Both the position numbers and the translations under genes were made by a program. This document shows positions 1 through 11,900 of a stretch of DNA of 64,000 bases, in pieces (positions within the stretch are counted from its first letter, which is position 1; each line of letters opens with the position of its first letter). The notes under the pieces were generated by a model that did no database searches, had not been told where the DNA came from, and was given only the letters and a program-made list of their open reading frames with translations. This DNA is from JANQHS01 sp965227315 (lineage in GTDB: Bacteria > Bacteroidota > Bacteroidia > Cytophagales > CCMP332): NCBI GenBank assembly GCA_965227315.1, contig OZ245737.1, positions 558,001 to 622,000 of the forward strand. The letters run 5' to 3'.

Positions 1-772
1 CTTCTTCCTCGCTATCGTCATAAAACCTGGCCCCTCGTGCGGCCACGTATGGAATTACCGAAATATTCGGTCCGGGCTTGGGAAGTTCGTCATCCCAATG
101 GATCTTGCCGGCATATCCAAAATTGGAAGCACCAAACTGGCGCGGAACAAAATTCCAGGTGGAAACCTGGTTGTTCTTCAGGTCATGCCTAAGGAAGTGC
201 ACGTTCCAATGTTTCAATTCCTTTTTGTAGCGAATCGACTTAAAAGGAATTTTCATCTCTGCCGTCCATTGCAGGCTATCGCGGAAAGTTTCCAGATACC
301 ATATATTGTCCCATTCCTCGGCAACATTTTGTCCCGAAAAAACGGTTCCCTCGCGCTGAACACCATATGGCGTCGTACCAAAGGTGAAGCCATTGGTCTT
401 GTCATCATAGGTATCGAAGTAAACCGAGAAATTGTCACTCCCGATAAAACCCCAGTCCCGCCTTAGGCTCTGCACCACAAATGGCCCTTGGGTCGTATCC
501 CTCATGATCGCGCCTATATATAGGAACTTGTCATCGAAGGCCATCTTGACCAGGGTCTGACTGATGACCGGCGCAGTATCATTGGGAGAATTCAGATAAA
601 AGGTAATGGCTGAGTCGGCAGTATTCCATACCTCTTCATCCAGTTTTCCGTCCAGATCGATCTTCCCTTCGGTGCGATGAACATGGAAATCCTTGACGAC
701 ACCTTCCTGCGCAAGAGCGTGTTTCCAGGCCATCAAAAAAACCAACAGCAAAAGGGGATGCTTCCAAATCAT
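1..772 (-). CDS. DUF5916/CBM9-like secreted protein, N-terminal part
   Basis: This is the first ~257 codons of a gene that runs off the left edge of the window. It starts with ATG at 772 and a clear signal peptide (MIWKHPLLLLVFLMAWKHA, cut after LAQ). Residues ~28-220 resemble the carbohydrate-binding family 9-like domain of the DUF5916 family: IDLDGKLDEEVW near the N-terminus, then YIGAIMRD and SDNFSVYFDTYDD. In complete members this domain precedes a C-terminal outer-membrane beta-barrel, which would lie outside the window. The family is abundant in Bacteroidota. Its substrate is not established, and the CBM9 resemblance alone does not prove sugar binding. It lies 82 bases downstream of the adhesin operon on the same strand, with an 11-base tandem repeat in the gap, so it may have its own promoter. 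Confidence 0.8.
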   Translation of the reverse strand, partial: MIWKHPLLLLVFLMAWKHALAQEGVVKDFHVHRTEGKIDLDGKLDEEVWNTADSAITFYLNSPNDTAPVISQTLVKMAFDDKFLYIGAIMRDTTQGPFVVQSLRRDWGFIGSDNFSVYFDTYDDKTNGFTFGTTPYGVQREGTVFSGQNVAEEWDNIWYLETFRDSLQWTAEMKIPFKSIRYKKELKHWNVHFLRHDLKNNQVSTWNFVPRQFGASNFGYAGKIHWDDELPKPGPNISVIPYVAARGARFYDDSEEE

Positions 773-817
773 CTGATTTGGCGAAAAAAATCAAAAATCC
801 AATTAATTATTGTCTGT

Positions 818-839
818 TGATCAAATAATGATCAAATAA
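818..839. repeat. 11-bp perfect tandem repeat upstream of DUF5916 gene
   Basis: TGATCAAATAA occurs twice back to back. Each copy contains the palindrome TGATCA, so the two palindromes are spaced one helical turn (11 bp) apart. It lies between the stop codon of the 695-residue protein and the start of the DUF5916 gene, where a regulator could bind. Function is inferred only from position and symmetry. Confidence 0.45.
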
Positions 840-854
840 AACCCAATGGGCTTT

Positions 855-2942
855 TCAACGAATCAGATTGACCGTCTCCGTGATATCAAATTTGGTTCCA
901 TCCAGAAATTCTCCCGAACATTTGACCACATATACGCCAAGCGGATATCCGTCGCCGGTCCATCCTTCCGTAGTGGACTGGATCAGATCCCGGGATTCAT
1001 AAACCTGGTTGCCCCAGGTGCTATAAACCCTGAAAGAAAAATTCTGATCGCTCAACGTTGTTCCATAAACCTTCAGAGTCCTGTTCTCAGGATCTTCAGA
1101 ATTGCTTGAAAATGCGGTCGGGATATAGATGAGGTTCTCCTGGATCTGTGACAAGACCTCAACCAAGACGGAATCAATACCAGGGCATGCATCCGCATAG
1201 GCAAAAACATAGGTCGTAAAGGTACCCACCGAATTGTAGGTATGAGTGATCGTGTTTCCCGAGCTTACGCCGGTATTTCCATCACCAAAATCCCAAACCA
1301 GGCTATCAAAACTTCCGGAAGAAATTGAGAAGTTCACAGGCTCCTGGACTACTACTGGTCCCGAAGGACTACTGATGGATACTGCCGGTCCGCTGATCAG
1401 GTTTATTTGCGCCGTGTCGATATCAGAAGGACAATTGGCAACATCAAAGGCCTGAGCGGAAACCACAAAAGCGCCCGGAGCCAATTGAAGGGTATTCAGG
1501 TTGTATACATTGCTGGCCGAAGTATCTACCGGAGCTCCCTCTTCATACCATACATAGGTAAAAGGTGCCGTACCCCCTGTAACAGCCGCAGTGAAGGGTA
1601 CGGAAGAACCTAAACATACATTGGAGTTTTGAGGCCCGCTTACCGTGATGTTCGATGGAGGTGAATTCCTAACCGACAAAAAGTCGGTGGATGTACAACC
1701 GGATTCAATGGTCATGGTCAAACTGAAATCACCTGTACCAAAGATCTGGGGCTCGGCAATGGAAGGGTCAGAAATGGGTCCTCCTGAGGGCTGCCATTGA
1801 AAGACGGGATTATTACCCTGATTGCTGATCTGAGTATTGACCTGAACGGTGTCTCCGGGACAAACAAAAGTTGTATCCGGATTCAAAATAGTCACCATCG
1901 GGTTATCAACGTTCAATGAAACGCTGGATGTATCGTTGCAACCTATGGAATCAGTAACATCAACGACATAGGTTGTGGAGTTTCCCGGGAATACAAGCGG
2001 GTTCGCTACGGTATTATCCACAATACCGGTGTTTGGGGTCCAGGAATATGAAAAACCTGTCGCACCAGGTGTACCACCACTGGTGATCGAAAACAATTGA
2101 ATGGTATCACCAGCACAGATGGTTGTATCTGAAAACTGGACCCCAACGGTCAGGTTCGGAAAAACATAGGCCTTGAACGACAAAGAATCAGTACATCCCG
2201 AACCTCCATTGTCCTCAACGGCTACAGAAATGGTCGTATCGGAAGTAACATCGGCAATCGGGTTGAGTACGGTAGGATCATTGAATATCCCTGCGGGCTC
2301 CCATTGGATCTGATATGGTGGAGTTCCAGGATCCGCAAAGCTCAAATTCAATTGAAGAGACTCACCGGAACAGACATTTTGATCTGAAATGGGGTTCAAA
2401 TTCAATGCAGGCCTTTGATCCACGAATATTGTATCTCGGCCGGAACAGGTATTTGGAAAGGGACCGGTTATTTTCAGCCAATAATCACCACCGTTCCCCA
2501 CTTTGATCGAGCTGGTACTCGCTCCGGTACTCCATTGATAGGTATACAAGGGCCCTGCAATCGCCAGATCCTGCAATGTCACCGAATCCCCGGGGCAAAT
2601 GAAGGTGTCCAGACCAAGGTCAACAGCAGGGCTTGCAAGAGGGAATACGAAGGTGGTATCAGAGACCGGAAAACCGGCACTATCCGCCGTTACGGCAAAA
2701 AACTGTCCAAATGAAATGACGGTTGTCACCAATAGGGTATCAGCGGTCCCAAGAGAAACCGGATTACCCACTTCAAACCAATTGTAATTCGAAAAGGCTG
2801 CACCGGTGGTGGCTCGTAGAACCAAAGAGTCATTGTCGCACTTGGTCACGTTGGGCCCGTTCAATATTTGAAAATTTTGAGCTTCAGCCCCCGTTCCGAT
2901 CAAGAACAAACAAACAGCAATTATGGAAAGCAGCTTTCTCAT
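855..2942 (-). CDS. Secreted PKD-domain protein with type B T9SS sorting domain
   Basis: A 695-residue secreted protein. The signal peptide is MRKLLSIIAVCLFLIGTGAEA. The body is a series of Ig/PKD-like beta-sandwich modules rich in Cys, Thr, Ser and Gly, with paired motifs such as TICAGDTIQL and FVCPGDTVQV. A recognisable PKD domain lies near residue 550 (WDFGDGNTG). Residues ~602-695 match the gliding-motility-associated C-terminal (CHU_C, type B) sorting domain: FRVYSTWGNQVYES, GWTGDGYPLGVYVV and a terminal NLIR. Such proteins are exported across the outer membrane by the type IX system, and type B domains normally need a SprF partner. It follows the giant adhesin by 5 bases on the same strand, so the two are almost certainly co-transcribed. 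It may be a smaller adhesin or an accessory of the giant protein. Confidence 0.85.
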   Translation of the reverse strand: MRKLLSIIAVCLFLIGTGAEAQNFQILNGPNVTKCDNDSLVLRATTGAAFSNYNWFEVGNPVSLGTADTLLVTTVISFGQFFAVTADSAGFPVSDTTFVFPLASPAVDLGLDTFICPGDSVTLQDLAIAGPLYTYQWSTGASTSSIKVGNGGDYWLKITGPFPNTCSGRDTIFVDQRPALNLNPISDQNVCSGESLQLNLSFADPGTPPYQIQWEPAGIFNDPTVLNPIADVTSDTTISVAVEDNGGSGCTDSLSFKAYVFPNLTVGVQFSDTTICAGDTIQLFSITSGGTPGATGFSYSWTPNTGIVDNTVANPLVFPGNSTTYVVDVTDSIGCNDTSSVSLNVDNPMVTILNPDTTFVCPGDTVQVNTQISNQGNNPVFQWQPSGGPISDPSIAEPQIFGTGDFSLTMTIESGCTSTDFLSVRNSPPSNITVSGPQNSNVCLGSSVPFTAAVTGGTAPFTYVWYEEGAPVDTSASNVYNLNTLQLAPGAFVVSAQAFDVANCPSDIDTAQINLISGPAVSISSPSGPVVVQEPVNFSISSGSFDSLVWDFGDGNTGVSSGNTITHTYNSVGTFTTYVFAYADACPGIDSVLVEVLSQIQENLIYIPTAFSSNSEDPENRTLKVYGTTLSDQNFSFRVYSTWGNQVYESRDLIQSTTEGWTGDGYPLGVYVVKCSGEFLDGTKFDITETVNLIR

Positions 2943-2947
2943 TCGGC

Positions 2948-5900
2948 CTATCGTATCAAGGTAATTTGTCCCTGGGCATCATAAGGTCCCTCCTGTCCGG
3001 GGAATATCCCTTTCCAGGTGGCAGTCCATGGATACACGCCGGGTGGCATTTCCTCTCCCCTAAAGGTTCCATCCCAGACCTCTTCTTTTGAGGTCGCCTG
3101 GAATATCACTTCTCCCCAGCGATTATAGACCCTGAACTCCATATTGGAAAAATTACTTCCAAATATCCTATAAAAGTCATCAATATTATCTCCGTTCGGA
3201 GAGAAAGCATTTGGGAAATGAACCAGAGGCGGACAGTTTTCTTCGACAAGAATACTATCTATCTCCTTACAGTCAAACTCGTTGTAGATCTCAAAGTAGA
3301 AATAGCCAAAGTCATCATGATCAGAAAAACGGGTTGTATCCCCGGTATAGAACCAATAATACCGAGACGCAGGACCTGCGTCAAGGGAAACCGTCGGAGA
3401 TATTTCCTTACAAAAGATCTCTCTTGGATCATTATCGGGTATTGGTAGCTCATTAAAGGTCACAAACGAAGAATCCTCAGCCTCGCAAGTACCCAGGGCG
3501 TAATCCAATTGATACATTCCGGAATCCCTGACCTGCAATCGAGGGAAAGTATCCGACGGAAGAATGATACCGTTTTGATACCATTGATAGGTCGATTTCA
3601 GGGTATCCACAACATTTACCGGGGTACCATCCAAGGTTACAACATCCCCGATACATGCATCCACATCTTCCAACGGAAGTACCGGAGGAGGAACGGGAAC
3701 GAGCAATACACTATCCTGGCTTTGACAGGTCAGGCTATCGGTCACAAGCACATTATAATAGAGGCTATCCGTTGCCACACCCAAAATCTGGCTGGTATCA
3801 CCACCCACAGGAGTTCCTTCCAAGGTCCAGAGATAATTGGCCTTGGGGTAATATTGAATGCTGATAATGGTGGTATCTCCATCACAGGCATAGGTGATCT
3901 CCGGATCCAATGCAGGAGGCAAGGTCACCATGGTCGATGCGGTCTGATTGCAGCTTTCATAGTTGTAGGTGATCTCATGATTTCCGGGTTCGGCAACCAG
4001 CAGAGAATCCAACATCTCTTCCGTTAGAATGGTATCATTCCTGGACCATTGGTATGTGCCCAGCAAGGGATCAAAAGAAGGATTTGAACTGATCACCAGT
4101 CCCTCTTCATAGCAGAAATGAGGATCAAGACTGAATTGGGGGGGATCGATCACAAATACGAATGCCGTATCGGTTTGTTGACATCCGTTCACATCCGTCA
4201 CCTGAACAATAAATGCCGTATCGGTACTGGCTGTAATATCCACCAATGGGTCATTTCCGATATTGATCGTATCAAGGGTAAACCAGCTATAGGAATTTCC
4301 CGGATCGATGATCGGAACCAAGGTGGTCATGTCTCCCCGACATATGGTTTGATCAGCACCACCGTCGGCAACCGGAAGTTGTGTAATAATGACCGTAGCA
4401 TCATCTGCTGCGGGTGGGCAGGCGCCGCTTCCCGTTGAAGTCAGGGTCAGGGTAACCAACCCGGCGGTAAAATCTGGTTGAGATGGCACATAGGTTACAC
4501 CTAGAGTTGAAGCTGACGGAGCGAATACTCCTGAACCGCTGGTTGTCCACAACCCTCCCTGTGCGTTCCAAATCGTACCATTCAACTGAATACCGGCCTC
4601 ATCGGCACAGGCGTCAACATCACCGGTCGTTACTACAGGCTCAGGATCAATAAGTATCCTGATGGTATCCCTGTCCTGCGGACAACCATCGTTCAGCGTA
4701 GTTTCAAGAATAATGTCTACAAAACCCTGAGCGGTATCGGTCGGAGACGGCTGGTAAACCGCACTCAAATCTGTCGGGTCCGGCAAGAATATTCCTGACC
4801 CCGAAGAGGTCCAAAATCCTCCGCCTGCATTTAGAATTATTCCGTTCAGGTTTGCCAGGGAATCAATGGCGCAAATCGTTATATCAAATCCGGCCTTGGC
4901 GATTGGATCATCCTTGAAAGAAAGAAGCAGTCCATCGCTCACGGGCTGACAGGTTCCGTTTCCGGTTGTCGTTGCGGTGATCAGAATGTTTCCAACGGCT
5001 GTGTCTGCAGCCGAAGGGAGATAAACAGGGTTTTGAACATTGGCTGATGGTGAGAACGTACCTGTACCGGAGCTGGTCCAGGAAACACCTCCTGCTACCG
5101 CAAAGGTGGCGGATAACTGAACCGAATCCTCGCTTTCACAAACCAACAGGTCCGCCCCTACATCGATGGTTGGAGCCGGAGTTATGTTCAACACCATTCC
5201 ATCCGACACCGGAGGGCAGATCAGGCTATCGGTCGAAATGGTGAGCCCTACGGATCCAACTACGATATCCGGACTTGAAACAAAATATTGAGGCGCCAAT
5301 ACCGCTGCCGAAGGAGAAAAGGTACCCGTTCCGGAAGTCGACCAATGATGAGAAGTAGCACCGGAAATGTTGCCGTTCAGGGTTATGAAAGGAACATCGG
5401 CGCAGATCGTCTGATCAATTCCGGCATCAGCAGTGATAACGGGACGAATGATGACTTCTACCGTATCGGTGACCGGCACGCAGGTCCCGTTTCCATTGAC
5501 TGTCAGGATAAGCGATACCATTCCTGAATTTTTATCGGCAGTCGAAGGAATATAGCTTGTGTTCAGGGCTGAAGGGTTCAGGAAGTTCCCTGTTCCCGTG
5601 GATGACCAAACCACGCTGGATTGATTGGTAGCGATCCCTGAAAGGATCACACTACTCTCGGAATAACAAATGGTCTGATCGCCTCCGGCTATGACCGTTG
5701 GCGCAGGAGTAACTGAGATATTCACAAAGTCCGTTACGGAATCACATTGGCCGTTTTGGATGGTCGTCAGCGCAATGTTCACAGCACCTGCTGCAATATC
5801 CGCGGCAGAAAGTGTATATGTAGCATTCAACGAGGTATCCGAGGGACTAAAGGTTCCCGTGCCCGAAGAAATCCATTGCCCCCCTCCTGCTACCAGGACA

Positions 5901-8900
5901 GTTCCATTGAGATTAGCGATCGCATTATCCTCGCAAACCACCTGATCCAGCCCTGCATCTACCGTGGGGTTAGGTACAAAATTGACCTTCATGGAATCCG
6001 ATTTTGCAAAGCAGCTTCCATTCCCTGTTGAGGTAATGGTCAGGTAAATGGAATCCGAAAGATAATCCAGGGAATCAAAGAAGTACTGAGGGCTCAAACC
6101 AGCTGGAGAGGGTGAAAAGATCCCCCCGTTCAAACTTGACCATTGTCCCCCTGTGGCAGTGGAAACCGATCCGGAAAGCAGAATGCTCGTGGTATTCGAG
6201 CATACCACCTGATCAGGGCCGGCGTTTATCGTCACACCGGGATTGATGGTGATCCGGACAGTATCATCAGCCGGATTACAGCCTGAATTGGCTGTTGTAG
6301 TGATGATCAGATCAACAAATCCGGCAACAGTATCGGCAGGAGACGGGAAGTATGTCGTGGATGCCGAGATCGTATCGCTAAATGTACCGGTTCCAAGGGT
6401 GGACCATACGATTCCCCCTGCATTGGTAAAACTTCCATTCAGACTTACTGATGACTCATCGGCACAAATGGAGGTTGGGAAACCGGCATCAGCGGTCGGT
6501 CCGGGGCGAATAAAGATCTTCATCTGATCAGTAACCACCTGGCAACCATTGGCACCAGTGGTCGATATCAGCAGATTTACCACACTGTCCGTAATATCCT
6601 GCGGCGAAGCGGTATAGGTCGAATTCACATCAGATGAGTCCGAGAAAACACCAGTACCCGACGAAGACCAGATGATCGGGTTTCCACCCGAAACAACCCC
6701 TGCCAAAGACGCCGTTGGAAAATCCTGGCAAATGGTCTGATCAGGGCCGGCATCGATCAACGGGGAGCTTGCGAATATAATGTCTACGGAATCAGTATTT
6801 GCCGCACAAATACCGTTTCCGGTTGTCGTGAGCGCCAGGTTCACAACCCCGGCCAGGGTATCTGCAGGAACGGGGAAATAAATAGCGTTGGTATCGTTGG
6901 CGTTGGGCGAGAAGAACCCTCCCCCATTGCCGGTCCATGTACCCCCTGTGGCACCTGTTATGCTTCCATTAAGCTGTATGCTCGTTACATCTGCGCATAC
7001 AATGATATCTGTTCCCGCATTCGCAACTGGGGAAGTGCTCACGATGGCAATCTGAAGACTGTCAACATCCGGGAGACAGGCCCCGTTACCGGTAGTGCTG
7101 AGGTATATGGTGATCAGGGAATCGATCTTGTCCTGTGGGGTCAAAAGATATTGGGTCACAAGACTGGTATCATTGGTGAAGCTTCCGGTTCCGGAACTGG
7201 TCCAGATACCTCCAAGGGCGGTAATGACCGTCCCGCTTAATTGTACGGTATCTTCGTTAGCGCAAAGCTGCTGATCCAGGCCTGCATCCGCTTCCGGAGC
7301 AGGGATAAAGTTGACCAGAAGACTATCGTACACCGCACGACAAAGACCATTGCCGGTGGTCACCCCGTTGATAAAAATGGAGCCGAGGGCGCTGTCGCCT
7401 GATGAGCGCACATAGATCGCCATCGGATCCGTTGTATTTGGAATAAAGCTTCCTGTTCCGGAAGTGCTCCATAGAATGCCGGTAGCTTGAGTGAACTGAG
7501 CGTTCAGCTGAATATTGGGGTTTTGAGAACAAATTGTGTTCGGGGTAAATGAGAGCGTCGGGGCTGGTGTGATCGCAACATTTACCGTATCGAATTTGGT
7601 TTTGCAATCCCCGTTTAATCTTGTTTCTACTGTAAAGATCAATGTATCCAGCGTGGTGTCCGCCGCGGTGATATTATAGAAAGGCGAAGGGTCTGTATTT
7701 CCCGGGTTGAAAACTCCTGTGCCGTTCGATGTTGCCCATTGAACTCCCAGTGCGATCCCGAAATTGGCATTGAGCGGAATCACGGAAGTATCAGCACAAA
7801 CTGTAAAATCAGGACCTGCATCCAGGAATGGAGCCGGTGTGATCAAAGCCACGACCGTATCAAAAGCGGCCGGGCAATTTCCGTTTCCTGTGGTCTCGAT
7901 ATAAAAAGTATCCGATCCTGCCGCAGTATCCAGGGCGCTGAAGACATATTGGGCATTTGTCAGACTTGAATCGTTGAACATCCCATTGCCAGAACTGGTC
8001 CAAACAACCCCTCCTGCATTGCTTAGGCTTCCGCTTAATTGAAGGAAGGCGGTATCGGCACAGACGGTTTGCGGAGTGCCAGCCGATACGGTCGGTTGTG
8101 GTGTAAAGAAAAGATCTATGGTATCCGAATAGGCATTACAACCTCCATTCCCGGTGCTGGTGAGAATGGCTTGTATCGAACCTGCAGCCAGGTCAGCAGC
8201 GCTGGGATTATAATTGGTGCTTAGGGAATTTGGAGGTACAAAATTTCCTGTCCCCGTACCCGTCCAGATACCACCCGTGGCCACGGTAACCGTACCTGAT
8301 AGGGGTATTGACGCTGCGTTGGAGCAGATCGTGGTATCGGAAATAAAAACAGTCGGAATGGGCCCAAAACGGATAATGATCGAATCCTGGTCAGGCAGAC
8401 ATGATCCGTTACCCGTGGTGTTCAGGACAAGGATCACCGAATCATTGGCAATATCCTGTGCTGAGAAGGTATAGATGGCATTGAGCAGGGTACTGTCATT
8501 AAAGGAACCCGTTCCCAAAGATGTCCAGGCTCCACCTGTGGCGGTAATGACGCTTCCATTTAGCGTAACCGCCAATTGATCCCCACAAATGGTAGTATCG
8601 TTTCCTGCGAACGCCTGAGGCGGCGGAGTGACATTGATGGTCATGGTATCCGTGGCAACCCTGCATTGGCCGTTTCCGGTACTGGATAGTGTCAGTATTA
8701 CAGTTCCTGCTATCAGGTCATTGGTACCAAGGGTATATGTCGTAGACAATTGGTTCACATTACCAAAGGTTCCGTCCCCGCCGGTAGACCAAAGTCCACC
8801 GGAAGCGATATATACCGTGCCATTGATGTTGAGGATTGCATTATTATCGCAGACGATCCCCGGTCCTGCATTCACAAAGGGTGCAGGAGTAATGGTCAGC

Positions 8901-11900
8901 CAAAGCGTATCCCTATCTTCAGAGCATAATCCATTTCCGGTAGAGGTCAGGATCAGGCCAACAAGTCCGGCAGCAGTATCAGCGGCGGAAGGAACATAAG
9001 TTGCATTCAGCGTCGTTGGATTTGGCTGGAAATTCCCGCTCCCCGTTGTAGACCAGATCCCTCCTGTTGCGTTATTGATGACACCCGTCAAGGCATATCC
9101 CGATGTGTCAGCGCAAACCGTATCGGCAGCACCGGCTATGGCTTCAGGTGGTGGGCTGAGGTTAAGATTAGCGGTATCAAGTCCATCAAAACAGGCTGTT
9201 GCTCCAATGGTTTGATATGCGATCAATACCGATCCGGCAAGTATATCAGCGGCGCTGGGAATGTATTGAACATTGGTGGATATGGTGTCCGGTATGAAGG
9301 TACCGGTGCCCGAGCTTGTCCAATAAGCTGTATCAGCATTGGTAAAGGTTCCCACCAGGTTAACGGTGTCGGTAGCACATGCATTCGGAACCGTTATGGT
9401 AGCGGTGGGCAAAGGCTCAAAGGTTATGGTAGAACTATCTACCGCAGCAAAACAATCCCCATTGCCTGTGGTTGTGTTGATCATGGTAAACCCACCGGCA
9501 GTATAGTCCGCGGTGTCCACCAGATACTGAATGCTCAAGGCCGTTGTGCTTGGAATAATCGTTCCCGCCCCCGTCGTGCTCCAGACCCCGCCGGAGGCAT
9601 TCCCGATAACAGCCGTAAAGAGAATGGTATCCACATCCTCGCATATTGGGATATCCGCTCCGGCATCCACCGATGTACCCGGGTTCAATGTCACAAGCAG
9701 GCTATCGGTCACGGCATTGCATAATCCATTTCCGGTAGAGGTCACGATGAGGTAGAAAGAACCCAATGTCTTATCTCCGGCAGAAGCAAAATACTGAGTG
9801 CTGAGAGCGGTGGAATCCTGGAAGAACCCGGTTCCCTGGGAGCTCCAAATACCTCCATTGGCAATGGTTGTCATGGCTGAAAGCACTATGGTGTCCCGGT
9901 CCTCGCATTGTACAACATCCAGGCCTGCATCGATGGTTGGTGCGGTCGTAATGATCACTCTCACCGTATCCGAACCCTGAGCACATATCGCCGGGTCATT
10001 GGTGGTCAGTACGAGGTCGACAAATCCATTGGAAATGTCCAGCGCCGAGGCCGTATAACTGGGGTTGAGAACATTTGGATTCGGGGAAAAGGTACCACCA
10101 CCAAGGGATGTCCACTCTCCGCTAGCGGCAATTGTAAACGAACCGTTTAGATTGGTAGTAGGATTATCTTCACAGACGACCTTATCCAGACCGGCATCAA
10201 CAACCGGGGCGGGATTGGTAAAGAGGATAATGCTGTCTGAAACCTGATTACAATTACCATTCCCTGTACTCACAACCCTGATGACGATCTGTCCGGCCAG
10301 CAGATCAGCCGCTGAGGGAGTATAGGTGATGTTCAATGCGGTATTGGTGGGAGTAAAAGTACCTGTACCCGAACTGGACCACTGCAATCCGCTAGCCACC
10401 GTCACCGTTCCCGAAAAATCAATTCCACTCTCGTCCACGCAGGCGGTATCCACATTTGCGGAAATCGTCGGTGCAGGTGTAATGATCAGGTCGAGGGTAT
10501 CCATGTCTGCCGGACAAACCCCGTTTCCATTTGTTGTCAGAATGATCTGATTCCCTCCGTTGAGCTGGTCGGCAAGGGAATAGATGTATGAGCCGTTCAA
10601 AGTGGTGTCATCAGGAGCAAAGCTTCCGGATCCCGTGGTGGACCAGGTTCCTCCGCTCGCGCCTATCACCGTTCCAGACAATGGCAGTGAAGGATTATCA
10701 GCACAGATCGTCACATCCGGGCCAGCATTGGAAACCGGATCAGGCTGGATGGTCAAAACCATGTTATCGGTATAGGTATTGCAACCTCCGTTACCGGTCG
10801 TGGTCAGGGTGATGACCACGGTACCATTGGAAATCTGGGTAGCAGTGGGCGTGAAAGTCGCATTCAAAGTGGTATTGTTCGGGCTGAATGAGCCAAAACC
10901 GCTTGAAGTTGACCATTGCCCTCCTGTGGCTACAGCAACACTTCCATTCAGGTTGATGGTCGGACTTGAAGCGCATATGGTTTGATCCAGGCCGGCATCT
11001 ACTGTTGGAGCCGGTGTGAGAGTGAGGAGCATCTCATCAAAAACAGAATCACAGGCGCCGATCGGAGCCGATGTCAGTCTGAGGGTTACAAAACCAAGGG
11101 AGTCATCCGCGGTAGAGGGAACATAGATCGCGTTCAGATCATTGGGAGATGGACTAAAGGTCCCGGTGCCCGTCGATGTCCAGGAGGCTCCTGGAGAATT
11201 CTGAAGCGACCCTGCCAGTTGAACGGAAATAACGTCGGAGCAAAGCGTCTGATCGGGCCCGGCGTTGATCTGTATTTCCGGTTGAAAGGCGATGTTCAGG
11301 GTATCGATCTCCGCAGAGCAAATTCCATTACCGGTGGAGGTCAGGTAGATCTCAATACTTCCCGCGGCTGTATCGGCCCCGTTGATCAAATAGTTGGTCA
11401 GCAATTGGGAATTAGAGGGTGAAAAGCTTCCTGCCCCATTGGTCGACCATGCTCCACCTGAGGCGATAAATACTTGTCCGCTTAGGGCCAGGGCACCCTG
11501 GTCAGCACAGAGCGTCTGATCGGGTCCGGCAAACACAAACGGTGCCGGATTGAAAGTCAGCATCAGATTATCGGAAACCGGATTACATAACCCGTTTCCG
11601 GTGCTGGTCAGCGTCAGAACAACGGCACCCGCCGCAGTATCAAATGCTGACGGAATATAGGATGCATTGAGGTCAGAGCTATCCGGAACAAACACCCCTG
11701 TTCCCGAGCTCGTCCAAAAACCGCCTCCAGCATTGGTCACCGTTCCAGTAAGGACCACCTGATTGGTATCGGCGCAAACAGTCGCGTCGGGTCCGGCATC
11801 CACAACAATGCCCGGGGTCAGATTCAGGGTGAATTGATCGCTGATAGCAGGGCAAACTCCGGTACCGGTAGCAGTCAGGGTAAGGAATAAGGCTCCGGTG

